Part shown: positions 34,870 through 43,172 of the stretch, piece by piece
Layout of the letters: the number at the start of each line of letters is the position of its first letter
Numbering within the stretch: position 1 is the stretch's first letter
Source of the DNA: JBALVT01 sp045110675
GTDB taxonomy: Bacteria > Pseudomonadota > Gammaproteobacteria > Pseudomonadales > Halieaceae
NCBI GenBank assembly: GCA_045110675.1
Contig: JBGCGJ010000017.1
Coordinates: forward strand, 248,001-312,000
Length of the DNA stretch: 64,000 nucleotides
Direction of reading: 5' to 3'
Translations under genes and position numbers: made by a program
The notes under the pieces: generated by a model
The model's database searches: none
The model's input: only the letters and a program-made list of their open reading frames with translations
What the model was told of the DNA's origin: nothing

Positions 34870-36526
34870 CAGACCAGGTAACCCAGGCAACTTTCGCCGG
34901 TATGTTGTGTTTGGAGAAATATCGGAGCCAGCGTTTTTGATTATCCTGTAGCCGATCACCCGGACCTTTTACTTCTATCATGCAATAGTCACCGGATTGA
35001 TCTCCAAACGCGATAAGGTCGGGAAAGCCTGTGCGATTCTCCTTGGCGTCAAACAGTTGCCGCTCCCAAATCGCCAATAGATGATCGGCGGGAATAGTTC
35101 GAAGTGCTTGATCCTGCAGCGAAGCACAAATCTGAAACCAGTCAACCCAACGGCATTGGTAGTTTTCAAACCGTTCGCGGCACGCATTGAGCTCCTTACG
35201 TAAATCGACACTGCGTAGCTCAGCTAGCCTGGTGTTAATTTCTGTCTCGCGCCGGTTAAAAAAAGTTCCATCAAACATATCAGCTGGAATAGTCTGGTAG
35301 GGGTTGTGAAAAACGCCGGCGACGTCGGCAAATATTTGCTCCCAAAATGCCAGCCCAAACAATGAATTCATGAGCGAATTCTCAAGAAAGTGCACGTCTT
35401 TCCAATCGGCACTCAGGCATTGGGCCACATCCTGCTCTACAGAATCACTGCGCGGAATAGCCATCTGAATTTCATCAAAGCTATCGCGCGCGCTGGCGGG
35501 CTTTGCCGCGCCCGTTTTTCGAAGCACTCTTTTATGAATCCGTAATGCCGCCTCCAATTCCGCTTCGCATAGTGGTTCCGCCTGCATTTCGACCAGGAGC
35601 CTCATGGCGGCTTCCCAGTCACTATTCGACTCGTGAATCCGAGCCATACGCTCCCTCGCAGGATGTTGCGTGCAGTGACGGTACATGTCTAATGCCAAGT
35701 CATTACACGCGCTTCTCTCCAACTCTCTGGCAACACGCAGGCAAATGCGTTCCCAGGGCCTGACGCTAGAGCGATACTGAATATTCATAGTTAACATCCG
35801 CCGACCGAGGACCTCTACTTCATCCCGACGATCCATTTCCAGCAGTTCATAGAAACTGTCACTCACTGTCCGGCAGGCCAGGTACTCATCTACGGCAGCT
35901 CGGGAGTCAAAGAGTCGCTGATTGCGATCTAACACATACGGGTAGTAATTCATTAACCCTAGGTCACTGAGCACAAAGTCGGTCAGGCTTTGATGCCTAT
36001 TGCCAAAAAACAACAGCTGAAGAAGCGACACAAATTCAGCGCCGTGAATCTCGAGCAAGTCGCTATCAAGTTCCGCGCTTATGGCGGCGTAGTATTCCTG
36101 GGGAGAAAGGTTCAACGTCTCGATATTAATAAGCAGTTGTTCTTTCCGGCATTGAGAGGAGATCTCCAACTTCGATCCAAACGCGCGCAACAGCTCCGGC
36201 TTCGTGTACAGACTTCCCATTTCGGAAACCGTACAGCTCAAAGGCTTTGAGGCTAACTCACTTTCAATCAAGCCAGACAGAGGCGTGTCGAGATCGCCAA
36301 TTTCCTGATAACGCAGTTTGGCGGTGCGAAAGATGGGTCCAACACGACAGACCAGCCTGACGAACAGGCACTGGGCGCCATGATCGAGAGCTCGAATTCG
36401 CTTCAGAAAATCTTGCTCGTCCGGCGACAACAAATCCGAGTACTGTTTTTCAACAACATCACACAGTACGATGAAATTATTGCGATAGTAATACGGCGAC
36501 AGCTCTGGAACAGGATTTACCGCCAT
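34862..36526 (-). CDS. VRR-NUC nuclease, FAN1-like
   Basis: A 554-residue protein with a C-terminal VRR-NUC nuclease domain: PDLIAFGDQSGDYCMIEVKGPGDRLQDNQ is split here into PDLIAF (about 502) and the catalytic EVKGPGDRLQDNQKRWL (about 516-532), the PD...ExK pattern of FAN1. The N-terminal and central regions are alpha-helical (SAP-like and TPR-like in FAN1 relatives). Known bacterial FAN1 homologues are structure-specific 5' nucleases acting on flaps and interstrand crosslinks. The start at 36526 (MAVNPVPELSP) is one of two in-frame ATGs; the other is eight codons upstream (36550). It is coupled to the downstream helicase by an 8-bp overlap. Confidence 0.9.
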   Translation of the reverse strand: MAVNPVPELSPYYYRNNFIVLCDVVEKQYSDLLSPDEQDFLKRIRALDHGAQCLFVRLVCRVGPIFRTAKLRYQEIGDLDTPLSGLIESELASKPLSCTVSEMGSLYTKPELLRAFGSKLEISSQCRKEQLLINIETLNLSPQEYYAAISAELDSDLLEIHGAEFVSLLQLLFFGNRHQSLTDFVLSDLGLMNYYPYVLDRNQRLFDSRAAVDEYLACRTVSDSFYELLEMDRRDEVEVLGRRMLTMNIQYRSSVRPWERICLRVARELERSACNDLALDMYRHCTQHPARERMARIHESNSDWEAAMRLLVEMQAEPLCEAELEAALRIHKRVLRKTGAAKPASARDSFDEIQMAIPRSDSVEQDVAQCLSADWKDVHFLENSLMNSLFGLAFWEQIFADVAGVFHNPYQTIPADMFDGTFFNRRETEINTRLAELRSVDLRKELNACRERFENYQCRWVDWFQICASLQDQALRTIPADHLLAIWERQLFDAKENRTGFPDLIAFGDQSGDYCMIEVKGPGDRLQDNQKRWLRYFSKHNIPAKVAWVTWSDV

Positions 36527-36730
36527 CAATCGAACTCTCCCCAAGGTCACACCCGAATAAGCAGCAATATAGTAATTGATGATGAATGGCTTGTCCCATG
36601 GTTACATTACCGCACTGTACCCATGCTATATTTTCGGGCATCCTCCCTGCCTATAACAAAGAAATACTAGTGCGCCTTACAAAACCATGAGTTAAGTCGC
36701 AGACGCCTTGCCAAAAAGGAGCGAACAACC

Positions 36731-38209
36731 TTGACCGACCCTGAAGCACCTCAAAAGCATCTCAATTTAGGTTTAGCGCTGTGCCCTATTATCATTTTGG
36801 TGGCCCTCCTGGCCTGCTCGGTTTATCTGTTTGGCTCCGATGCATCTTATGGAGCAAATCAGATCGCTCTGGTCATGGCGACCTGCGTCGCAGCTTTGGT
36901 TGGTCGAAAACTTGGTCTGCCATGGAAAACGGCCCAGGAGGGAATCATTACAGGCATCGGCGTCGGCCTGGGGCCCACCTTAATATTGCTTTCTGTTGGA
37001 ATGCTAATAGGTACCTGGATATTGTGCGGGACTGTACCAGCGATGATTTACTACGGCGTGCAATTTCTGAATCCGGGAATTTTCTACTCAGCAAGTGCGC
37101 TCATCTGCGCAATGGTAGCAATCAGCATTGGCAGTTCCTGGACCGTCGCGGGAACGCTGGGAATCGGGCTAATGGGTATTGCCAGTAGCTTCGAGCTGTC
37201 ACCGGAAATTACTGCGGGGGCGATTATTTCCGGAGCATACTTTGGAGACAAACTATCGCCGATGTCAGATACCACCAATCTCGCCTCCGCTGCTACCGGC
37301 GTCGATTTGTTCGACCACATTCGTCATATGCTGTGGACCACGGTTCCGAGCTTTATCATCGCGTTGGTTATTTTCGCCCTAATTGGTAGCTCTGATGCCG
37401 CTACACCCCAGGAGATAGAAACACTTCAACAGAGCATGCTCAACGAATTTAATCTCGGCGTTCATCTGCTGCTACCTCTGCTGGTTATGCTGGCGCTAAT
37501 CTACAAGCGTTTCCCCGCCTATCCCTCCATTGTTATCAGCGCGCTTACAGGAGCGCTGTTCGCTTTGGTGTTTCAACCCGAGACGGTCGTAACATTAGCC
37601 GGTGACGCCGACGGGCTAAGCCAACCTTTCGTATTGATGAAGGGTGTATGGATAAGCCTGTTCGATGGTTACACCTCCAACAGCGGAAACGCATTCCTCG
37701 ACGAGCTGCTCAGCAAAGGCGGAATGAGCAGCATGTTAAATACAGTCTGGCTTATCATTTGTGCACTTGGATTCGGCGGAGTGATGGAACGAACAGGCAT
37801 CCTGCAATATTTGCTCAACCTCGCGCTAAAAGGCGTGAAAAGTAACGGTTCTCTAATACTCACCACAGTCAGTACCTGCATCAGTACGAATATCCTGGCT
37901 GCAGATCAGTTCATTTCAGTCGCGCTGCCCGGAAGAATGTTCAAAGACGAGTATCAACGGCGCGGCCTGTCGGGTCTCAACCTTTCTCGCACCCTGGAGG
38001 ACTCCGCCACACTCACTTCCGCACTAATTCCCTGGAACACTTGCGGGGCTTACATGTCCGCAACTCTGGGAGTCGCAACATTCAGCTACGCGCCCTTCGC
38101 GTTCTTCAACTACCTGTGCCCTATCATTGCGGTTTTCTACGGCTTCTACAACATTGCCCAAAAGCCCTTGGAAGACAATGCTGGGCTGACAACAGCGAAG
38201 GCCGCGTGA
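36731..38209 (+). CDS. nhaC: Na+/H+ antiporter NhaC family
   Basis: A 492-residue polytopic membrane protein with roughly 11-12 hydrophobic helices. Sequence features of the NhaC family include SVGMLIGTWILCGTVPAMIYYG, GAYFGDKLSPMSDTTNLAS (residues about 170-190, with the conserved Asp) and TALIPWNTCGAYM-type SALIPWNTCGAYMSATLGV near the C-terminus. It exchanges Na+ for H+ at the inner membrane, consistent with a marine habitat. Translation starts at a TTG with an AGGAG nine bases ahead. It overlaps the thioesterase gene by four bases. Confidence 0.92.
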   Translation: MTDPEAPQKHLNLGLALCPIIILVALLACSVYLFGSDASYGANQIALVMATCVAALVGRKLGLPWKTAQEGIITGIGVGLGPTLILLSVGMLIGTWILCGTVPAMIYYGVQFLNPGIFYSASALICAMVAISIGSSWTVAGTLGIGLMGIASSFELSPEITAGAIISGAYFGDKLSPMSDTTNLASAATGVDLFDHIRHMLWTTVPSFIIALVIFALIGSSDAATPQEIETLQQSMLNEFNLGVHLLLPLLVMLALIYKRFPAYPSIVISALTGALFALVFQPETVVTLAGDADGLSQPFVLMKGVWISLFDGYTSNSGNAFLDELLSKGGMSSMLNTVWLIICALGFGGVMERTGILQYLLNLALKGVKSNGSLILTTVSTCISTNILAADQFISVALPGRMFKDEYQRRGLSGLNLSRTLEDSATLTSALIPWNTCGAYMSATLGVATFSYAPFAFFNYLCPIIAVFYGFYNIAQKPLEDNAGLTTAKAA

Positions 38210-38682
38210 GCACTTCAAGAATGAATGACTTAATGGACTTATGGGATCATCCTGAACCCTTTGTATTAGCAACCTCGGTACGCGGTGAAGATATCGACGG
38301 GCTCAATCACACCAACAATACGGTGTACGTGAAGTGGTGTGAACAAACGGCCTGGGCCCACTCGGTATCTCTGGGCTTGGATCTCGACGCCTACCGCGCA
38401 GTCGATCGCGCCATGGTCATAACCTATAGTGAGTACAGCTATCTAGCCGCTTCTCACCAGGGCGACGAGGTATCAGTGGCCACGTGGATTACCCAGTGGG
38501 ATCGAAAGCTGACCATGGCGCGGGAGTTTCAGGTCATACGCCACAGCGACAGGAAAACACTGCTGCGAGCCGGAATGCGTTTTGCCTGCATTGAACTATC
38601 AAATGGAAGACCGCGCAGACTGCCACAGGAATTTATCGACGGTTATGGGCCTGCGGTTTTAAGTGAGCACGAGGTAAAGTAG
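38206..38682 (+). CDS. Hotdog-fold acyl-CoA thioesterase (4HBT/YbgC-like)
   Basis: A 158-residue single-domain hotdog protein. The catalytic-type motif DIDGLNHTNNTVYVKWCEQTA (Asp and His in LNHTNN) and YSEYSYLAASHQGDEVSVATW are typical of 4-hydroxybenzoyl-CoA thioesterase relatives. The substrate is unknown. The GTG at 38206 overlaps the nhaC stop (GTGA), so I take it as the start; an ATG at 38221 is an alternative. The overlap suggests it is coexpressed with the antiporter, but the functional link is unclear. Confidence 0.82.
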   Translation: MSTSRMNDLMDLWDHPEPFVLATSVRGEDIDGLNHTNNTVYVKWCEQTAWAHSVSLGLDLDAYRAVDRAMVITYSEYSYLAASHQGDEVSVATWITQWDRKLTMAREFQVIRHSDRKTLLRAGMRFACIELSNGRPRRLPQEFIDGYGPAVLSEHEVK

Positions 38683-38701
38683 CTAAGGTATATTCAAGCG
38701 T

Positions 38702-39676
38702 TCAGCAACGGTTCCAATCAAACGCTAACAACTGGCGAATATCAGAAATCCCCGTTGCAATCATCAGCAGTCGATCAACGCCAAGCGCAACACCGCTGCA
38801 GGCTGGCAAACCTTGCTCCATGGCGAACAGCAAAAGCTCATCTATGGGACGTTCCAGCTGTCCATACTGTTTTCGCCTTGCGTTGTCGGCAATAAACCGG
38901 GCACGCTGCTCCTTTGCATCAGTTAACTCACAATATCCATTGGCCAACTCGAGACCATTGATATAAAGCTCAAAGCGTTGCCCAACTTCAACATCCCCTG
39001 AGGAGGCGATTCGCGACAAGGCTGCCTGAGATGGCGGATAATCGTAGACAAAACACATATCCAAGTTTGCGATAGCCGGTTCTATCAAGTGGCTCATTAA
39101 AAGGTCCAACCACAGATCTCGATCATCTGATTGGAAACCAATCTCAATCTTTTCGCGGGCAAGAACTTCAAGATCGGAACAAGAGGCGACAAATGGATCG
39201 ATATTGAGAAACTTCAGAAAAAGCTCGCGATAGCTGAAACGCACCATCGACTGGGGGCCAAGGCAGTGTAATACCAGCTCCTCGACCTGCGCCATCATCT
39301 GGTGGTGATCAAATCCCGGCTGGTACCATTCCAACAATGAGAATTCAGGGTTGTGGCGAGAACCGGCCTCCCCATCTCGGAAGGCTTTGGATATTTGATA
39401 GATAGGACCAGCACCGGCGGCTAACAGCCGTTTCATAGCATATTCTGGGGATGACTGCAGGTATCTCGGCCCTGCGATCGACGTGCCAGCTGTAACGCAA
39501 AGCGGCTCTATAGCAGGGTCGGTAACCCCTCTTTCACACAGTAGCGGAGTTTCAACCTCAAGCACATTGTGGTCGAGAAAATAGGCCCGGATGTCGGCTA
39601 GGAGCGCTGCCCTGGCCCGGAGAGCTCCGTGATTTGCTCCGGGCTTCCAGTGCTTCCGATCAGGACTTTCCTGCAC
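38702..39676 (-). CDS. epmA: Elongation factor P--(R)-beta-lysine ligase EpmA
   Basis: A lysyl-tRNA-synthetase-like enzyme that attaches beta-lysine to EF-P. The GTG at 39676 gives 324 residues, close to E. coli at 325; this start overlaps the efp 3' end by 17 bp. Class II synthetase motifs are visible: LEVETPLLCERGVTDPAIEP, YLQSSPEYAMKRLLAAGAG, FRDGEAGSRHNPEFSLLEWY and, at the end, GVALGVDRLLMI. No anticodon-binding domain is present, as expected for EpmA. It lies directly downstream of efp. Confidence 0.95.
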   Translation of the reverse strand: MQESPDRKHWKPGANHGALRARAALLADIRAYFLDHNVLEVETPLLCERGVTDPAIEPLCVTAGTSIAGPRYLQSSPEYAMKRLLAAGAGPIYQISKAFRDGEAGSRHNPEFSLLEWYQPGFDHHQMMAQVEELVLHCLGPQSMVRFSYRELFLKFLNIDPFVASCSDLEVLAREKIEIGFQSDDRDLWLDLLMSHLIEPAIANLDMCFVYDYPPSQAALSRIASSGDVEVGQRFELYINGLELANGYCELTDAKEQRARFIADNARRKQYGQLERPIDELLLFAMEQGLPACSGVALGVDRLLMIATGISDIRQLLAFDWNRC

Positions 39677-40232
39677 GCCCCTGGTATTCCCCGGTGCGAG
39701 TATCAATGCGAATGATTTCACCCTGATTTAAAAACAGCGGCACTCTGACCACTGCACCGGTGCTGAGCGTGGCGGGCTTCGAACCACCCTGGGCGGTATC
39801 TCCCTTGAGGCCCGGATCCGTCTCAACCACTTCCAACTCAACAAAATTAGCCGGGGCTACGGACAAGGGTGTACCGTTGAACAGGGTGACTTCATAGACG
39901 TCCTGTTCTTTTAGCCAGGGTTTGGCATCTTCTACCGCATTGGCATCAGCCTGATGCTGTTCAAAGGTATTAGGTTCCATGAAATACCAAAACTCACCGT
40001 CGGTGTAGAGATATTCCATACTCTGTTCCATCACATCGGCAGCTTCAATACTGTCGCCTGACTTAAAGGTTCGCTCCCATACCCGGCCCGTTTTCAGATT
40101 CCGCAAACGCACGCGAGCAAACGCCTGACCTTTACCCGGTTTAACAAACTCATTTTCAAGAATGCTGCAGGGGTCTCCATCCAGCATTACTTTCAGACCC
40201 GAGCGGAAATCGTTGGTAGAATAGTTCGCCAT
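39660..40232 (-). CDS. efp: Elongation factor P
   Basis: Translation factor that rescues ribosomes stalled at polyproline. I take the ATG at 40232 (MANYSTNDFRSGLKVM), giving 190 residues against 188 in E. coli. Three domains: the N-terminal KOW-like domain with the modification site Lys34 in EFVKPGKGQAFARV, and OB domains II and III ending in GEIIRIDTRTGEYQGRAGKS. The Lys34 loop is of the type modified by EpmA and EpmB, both of which are encoded on either side. The start lies 35 bp from the divergent epmB. Confidence 0.98.
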   Translation of the reverse strand: MANYSTNDFRSGLKVMLDGDPCSILENEFVKPGKGQAFARVRLRNLKTGRVWERTFKSGDSIEAADVMEQSMEYLYTDGEFWYFMEPNTFEQHQADANAVEDAKPWLKEQDVYEVTLFNGTPLSVAPANFVELEVVETDPGLKGDTAQGGSKPATLSTGAVVRVPLFLNQGEIIRIDTRTGEYQGRAGKS

Positions 40233-40267
40233 TACTCTCTCTTTTTGCTGATCTACAAAGGCGGCCA

Positions 40268-41281
40268 ATGATACCCCACACTGATGCGCAATGGCAGGCT
40301 TTACCCTGGCAGTTGGAACTGCGTGACGCTGTACGAAGCTCCGCAGCTCTGCGGGAATTCCTGTCTCTGGAACCCGATGAAGCGTCCCTGGAGCAAAGAG
40401 CCCAGAGCGACTTCGCAGTACTGGTCCCTAAACCCTATGCTAGAAGAATGACGCCTGGCGATCCGCTGGACCCCCTTTTGCTGCAAGTCCTCGCTTCGGG
40501 TGCCGAATTATCCAGCCCCTCGGATTACAGCCCCGACCCCTTGCAGGAGCGGGAAAAAAACCCGCTTCCCGGGCTCATTCACAAGTATCAGGGAAGAGTT
40601 TTGTTAATCGCCGCTTCCGGATGCGCGGTTAACTGTCGCTATTGTTTCCGGCGCCATTTTGACTACAGCACCAATAGCCCATCCCAATCCCACTGGCAGG
40701 ACACTCTGCGCTATATTGAACAAGATTCGAGCATCAGCGAGGTCATTCTGAGTGGCGGAGACCCTCTACTGCTACCCGATGACATCTTCGCCGAGCTTGT
40801 TAGTCTGATCAGTGATATCGAACATGTTAAGCGGCTGCGGATTCACACTCGTCTTCCCGTGGTGCTGCCGACAAGAATTACCTCGGCGCTTTGCGAAACC
40901 CTCGCCAGATCCCGATTCAGGCCTGTTCTGGTTCTGCACTGCAACCACCCCAATGAAATCGATGGGGATGTCTGCGACGCCATTGGCCGTTTGCGCGATG
41001 CCGGGGTCACCGTACTCAACCAATCCGTGCTGCTGGCGGGCGTCAACGACGATCCCCAGTGTTTGTCCGAGCTCGGTGAAGCGCTCTTCGAGGCAGGGGC
41101 GATGCCCTACTACCTCCACACCTTAGACAAGGTAGAAGGCGCGTCGCACTTTGCGATAACGCGGGAACGCGCAATCGAAATTTACCGCCAACTCATCAGT
41201 AGGAACTCGGGATACCTTGTCCCGAAACTGGTTAGTGAGTGCCCCGATCAGCCCTCCAAGGTACCGCTTTGCCCCTATTAG
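40268..41281 (+). CDS. epmB: EF-P beta-lysylation protein EpmB (lysine 2,3-aminomutase)
   Basis: Radical-SAM and PLP enzyme that makes (R)-beta-lysine for EF-P. The 337 residues hold the radical-SAM CxxxCxxC in LIAASGCAVNCRYCFRRHF, SGGDPLLLPDD and RIHTRLPVVLPTRIT. The C-terminal YLHTLDKVEGASHF and the PLP-type Lys region are present. Divergent from efp across 35 bp, so one short region controls the factor and its modifier. No epmC (the hydroxylase) is seen in this window. Confidence 0.95.
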   Translation: MIPHTDAQWQALPWQLELRDAVRSSAALREFLSLEPDEASLEQRAQSDFAVLVPKPYARRMTPGDPLDPLLLQVLASGAELSSPSDYSPDPLQEREKNPLPGLIHKYQGRVLLIAASGCAVNCRYCFRRHFDYSTNSPSQSHWQDTLRYIEQDSSISEVILSGGDPLLLPDDIFAELVSLISDIEHVKRLRIHTRLPVVLPTRITSALCETLARSRFRPVLVLHCNHPNEIDGDVCDAIGRLRDAGVTVLNQSVLLAGVNDDPQCLSELGEALFEAGAMPYYLHTLDKVEGASHFAITRERAIEIYRQLISRNSGYLVPKLVSECPDQPSKVPLCPY

Positions 41282-41372
41282 AGAGATTGCAGTGGAATAA
41301 ACTGTGGCGAATGCGATATTCTTATGCGCTGTTCGCCAGCAAACGCTAAACAAAGGATTGAGCCGAGGCAAC

Positions 41373-43172
41373 ATGACAAGCAGTACGCCAATCAAACTCC
41401 GTATACCAGACCAGGATCTGGGGGAGTTCTCGTTGTTTGAGTTAACCGCCGAGGCAGCGGATACCTGGGCACAGAACCTTCCGGTCACCAATACCAAGCA
41501 AGTCGTACAGCAGCTTAGACAAGCACTGGAAGACCTGAATCGAGTGAATATAGCGCCGGATGTTCGATTTGGGATTGTAGAGGTCCTGAGGCCAAGCTTG
41601 CATATATCATTGGCCGCTCTGTCAAAACGTTTCCTCAATCAACCCCTGGTGCTCCCCGAGGAGCCCAGTCAAATGTCCGAATTGGCGAGCACCCTTTATC
41701 AACTGGCCACGACTGCTTACACGATAGTGGCCCTGGAGGCGATTAATCAGCGGGATAGGCTTCAGAAGATCAATCCTGCGCGACTGGTTTGCGAATCCCT
41801 GCAGCGAGCCATCGGTTTCGCAGGACGCAGAATTCTGCAAAGTTATCAGTTGTATCAACCTATTGAATCCCAGGGTTGGCTGGAACTGCACCAGCTCTAT
41901 GCGCTCGCCGAACGCCAGCAACTCGCAGACCTGCCTGTATCCGACAACTTGCACGGAGACAGTACAATTGAGCAAGCCTATCTTCGAGCGATTATGTTGG
42001 GCTGCTGCAAGCCGAATCAGCTGCGCCAGAACGACTTAGCAGGGATTTTTCGGGGACTACTGGATTGGAGTGGCTCGATCACCCTGGGGCAAGACGACAA
42101 AGCCCTGTTTCAAGTCAATTTAGGTGGCGACCAACCCCCGATATACAGTGAACTCATCTCCGCAACTGCAGCGCCGAACTACCGTTCAATCGATACCAGC
42201 GAGCTGGTTACAAAGTTGCGCGGTTTAAAAAGCGACGGAGATTCAGCGAGCCTTGTTTTTGACAAGGACACGTCAATCTCTGCCAATGTGTTAGACCATT
42301 TGATTGACTCACTTGGCGGCATGTCCAAGCGAAACTTTGCCCGAGACAGCACTGGTAGCACCCTTTGGATCACCCTGGGCTTAACCAACGCTCACTATTT
42401 TATCTCCGGCGGTCTCACCCTGGACCAGCTCATCCACGGGCAAGAGAGCGGCGAGCATGAGCGGACGCCCTCCAACCCATTTATGGTTCCCGTCAACCGA
42501 CAGGATAGCTGGGATCACGGGAATCCTCATAGCCATTTGGATAAGGGTATCGACGACTATCACGTGGAAGAGGTGTTCGTAGACAGCGCCACACGAGCCA
42601 ACCTCGAAAATAGACAGCCCCAAAATTCCGCTCGCGATCGACACCAGGCCTATGCGGTTAAAATGGTAGATGCGAGCCCTGGCGGATATTGCCTGGAATG
42701 GTCAGATGAGCTTCCCGGAGATATTAAGGCCGGAGATATTGTCAGTATTCGAGACCATGAGAACGCAGAGTGGGTGGTTGCTGTTACACGCTGGGTTAGC
42801 CAATTGCAAAACGCCAGAACCTTGGTTGGCGTCGAGTTGTTGAGCCCAAAGGCGATGCCCTACGGCGCCAAAGTGTTACAAACTACCGGCCAGGAAATCG
42901 AACCTATTCGAGTCTTGCTGCTACCGGAAATTAAATTGGTTGGACAACCGCACACATTAATTACGCCCAGAGTGGGATTAAAAGAACGCCAGAAAGTCAG
43001 CTTGATAAGAGAAAGCGAGCAGTTCTACATTCAGCTGGTGCGCCAGGTTGCCGTTACCAACAGCTATGTGCAATTCGATTTTCGCTATATCAAATTGTTG
43101 GAAGACGTTATCGCAGAAGACAAGAGCGGCCCTTTGAGCGCTGCCTACGACTCCCTTTGGACAAACATTTAG
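41373..43172 (+). CDS. Large FimW-like protein with a C-terminal PilZ-like domain
   Basis: A 599-residue soluble protein. The first 400 residues are mostly alpha-helical and not a recognised catalytic domain. Around residues 415-515 a PilZ-like beta-barrel is suggested by YAVKMVDASPGGYCLEWSDE, where DASPGG matches the D/NxSxxG motif, with Arg residues (ARDRHQ) just ahead, the typical c-di-GMP-binding arrangement. Its position next to serB matches the Pseudomonas aeruginosa locus that encodes FimW, a c-di-GMP-binding surface attachment protein. I chose the ATG at 41373; the earlier in-frame ATG at 41304 adds 23 residues that look non-coding. It overlaps the end of serB tail to tail by four bases. 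Confidence 0.7.
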   Translation: MTSSTPIKLRIPDQDLGEFSLFELTAEAADTWAQNLPVTNTKQVVQQLRQALEDLNRVNIAPDVRFGIVEVLRPSLHISLAALSKRFLNQPLVLPEEPSQMSELASTLYQLATTAYTIVALEAINQRDRLQKINPARLVCESLQRAIGFAGRRILQSYQLYQPIESQGWLELHQLYALAERQQLADLPVSDNLHGDSTIEQAYLRAIMLGCCKPNQLRQNDLAGIFRGLLDWSGSITLGQDDKALFQVNLGGDQPPIYSELISATAAPNYRSIDTSELVTKLRGLKSDGDSASLVFDKDTSISANVLDHLIDSLGGMSKRNFARDSTGSTLWITLGLTNAHYFISGGLTLDQLIHGQESGEHERTPSNPFMVPVNRQDSWDHGNPHSHLDKGIDDYHVEEVFVDSATRANLENRQPQNSARDRHQAYAVKMVDASPGGYCLEWSDELPGDIKAGDIVSIRDHENAEWVVAVTRWVSQLQNARTLVGVELLSPKAMPYGAKVLQTTGQEIEPIRVLLLPEIKLVGQPHTLITPRVGLKERQKVSLIRESEQFYIQLVRQVAVTNSYVQFDFRYIKLLEDVIAEDKSGPLSAAYDSLWTNI

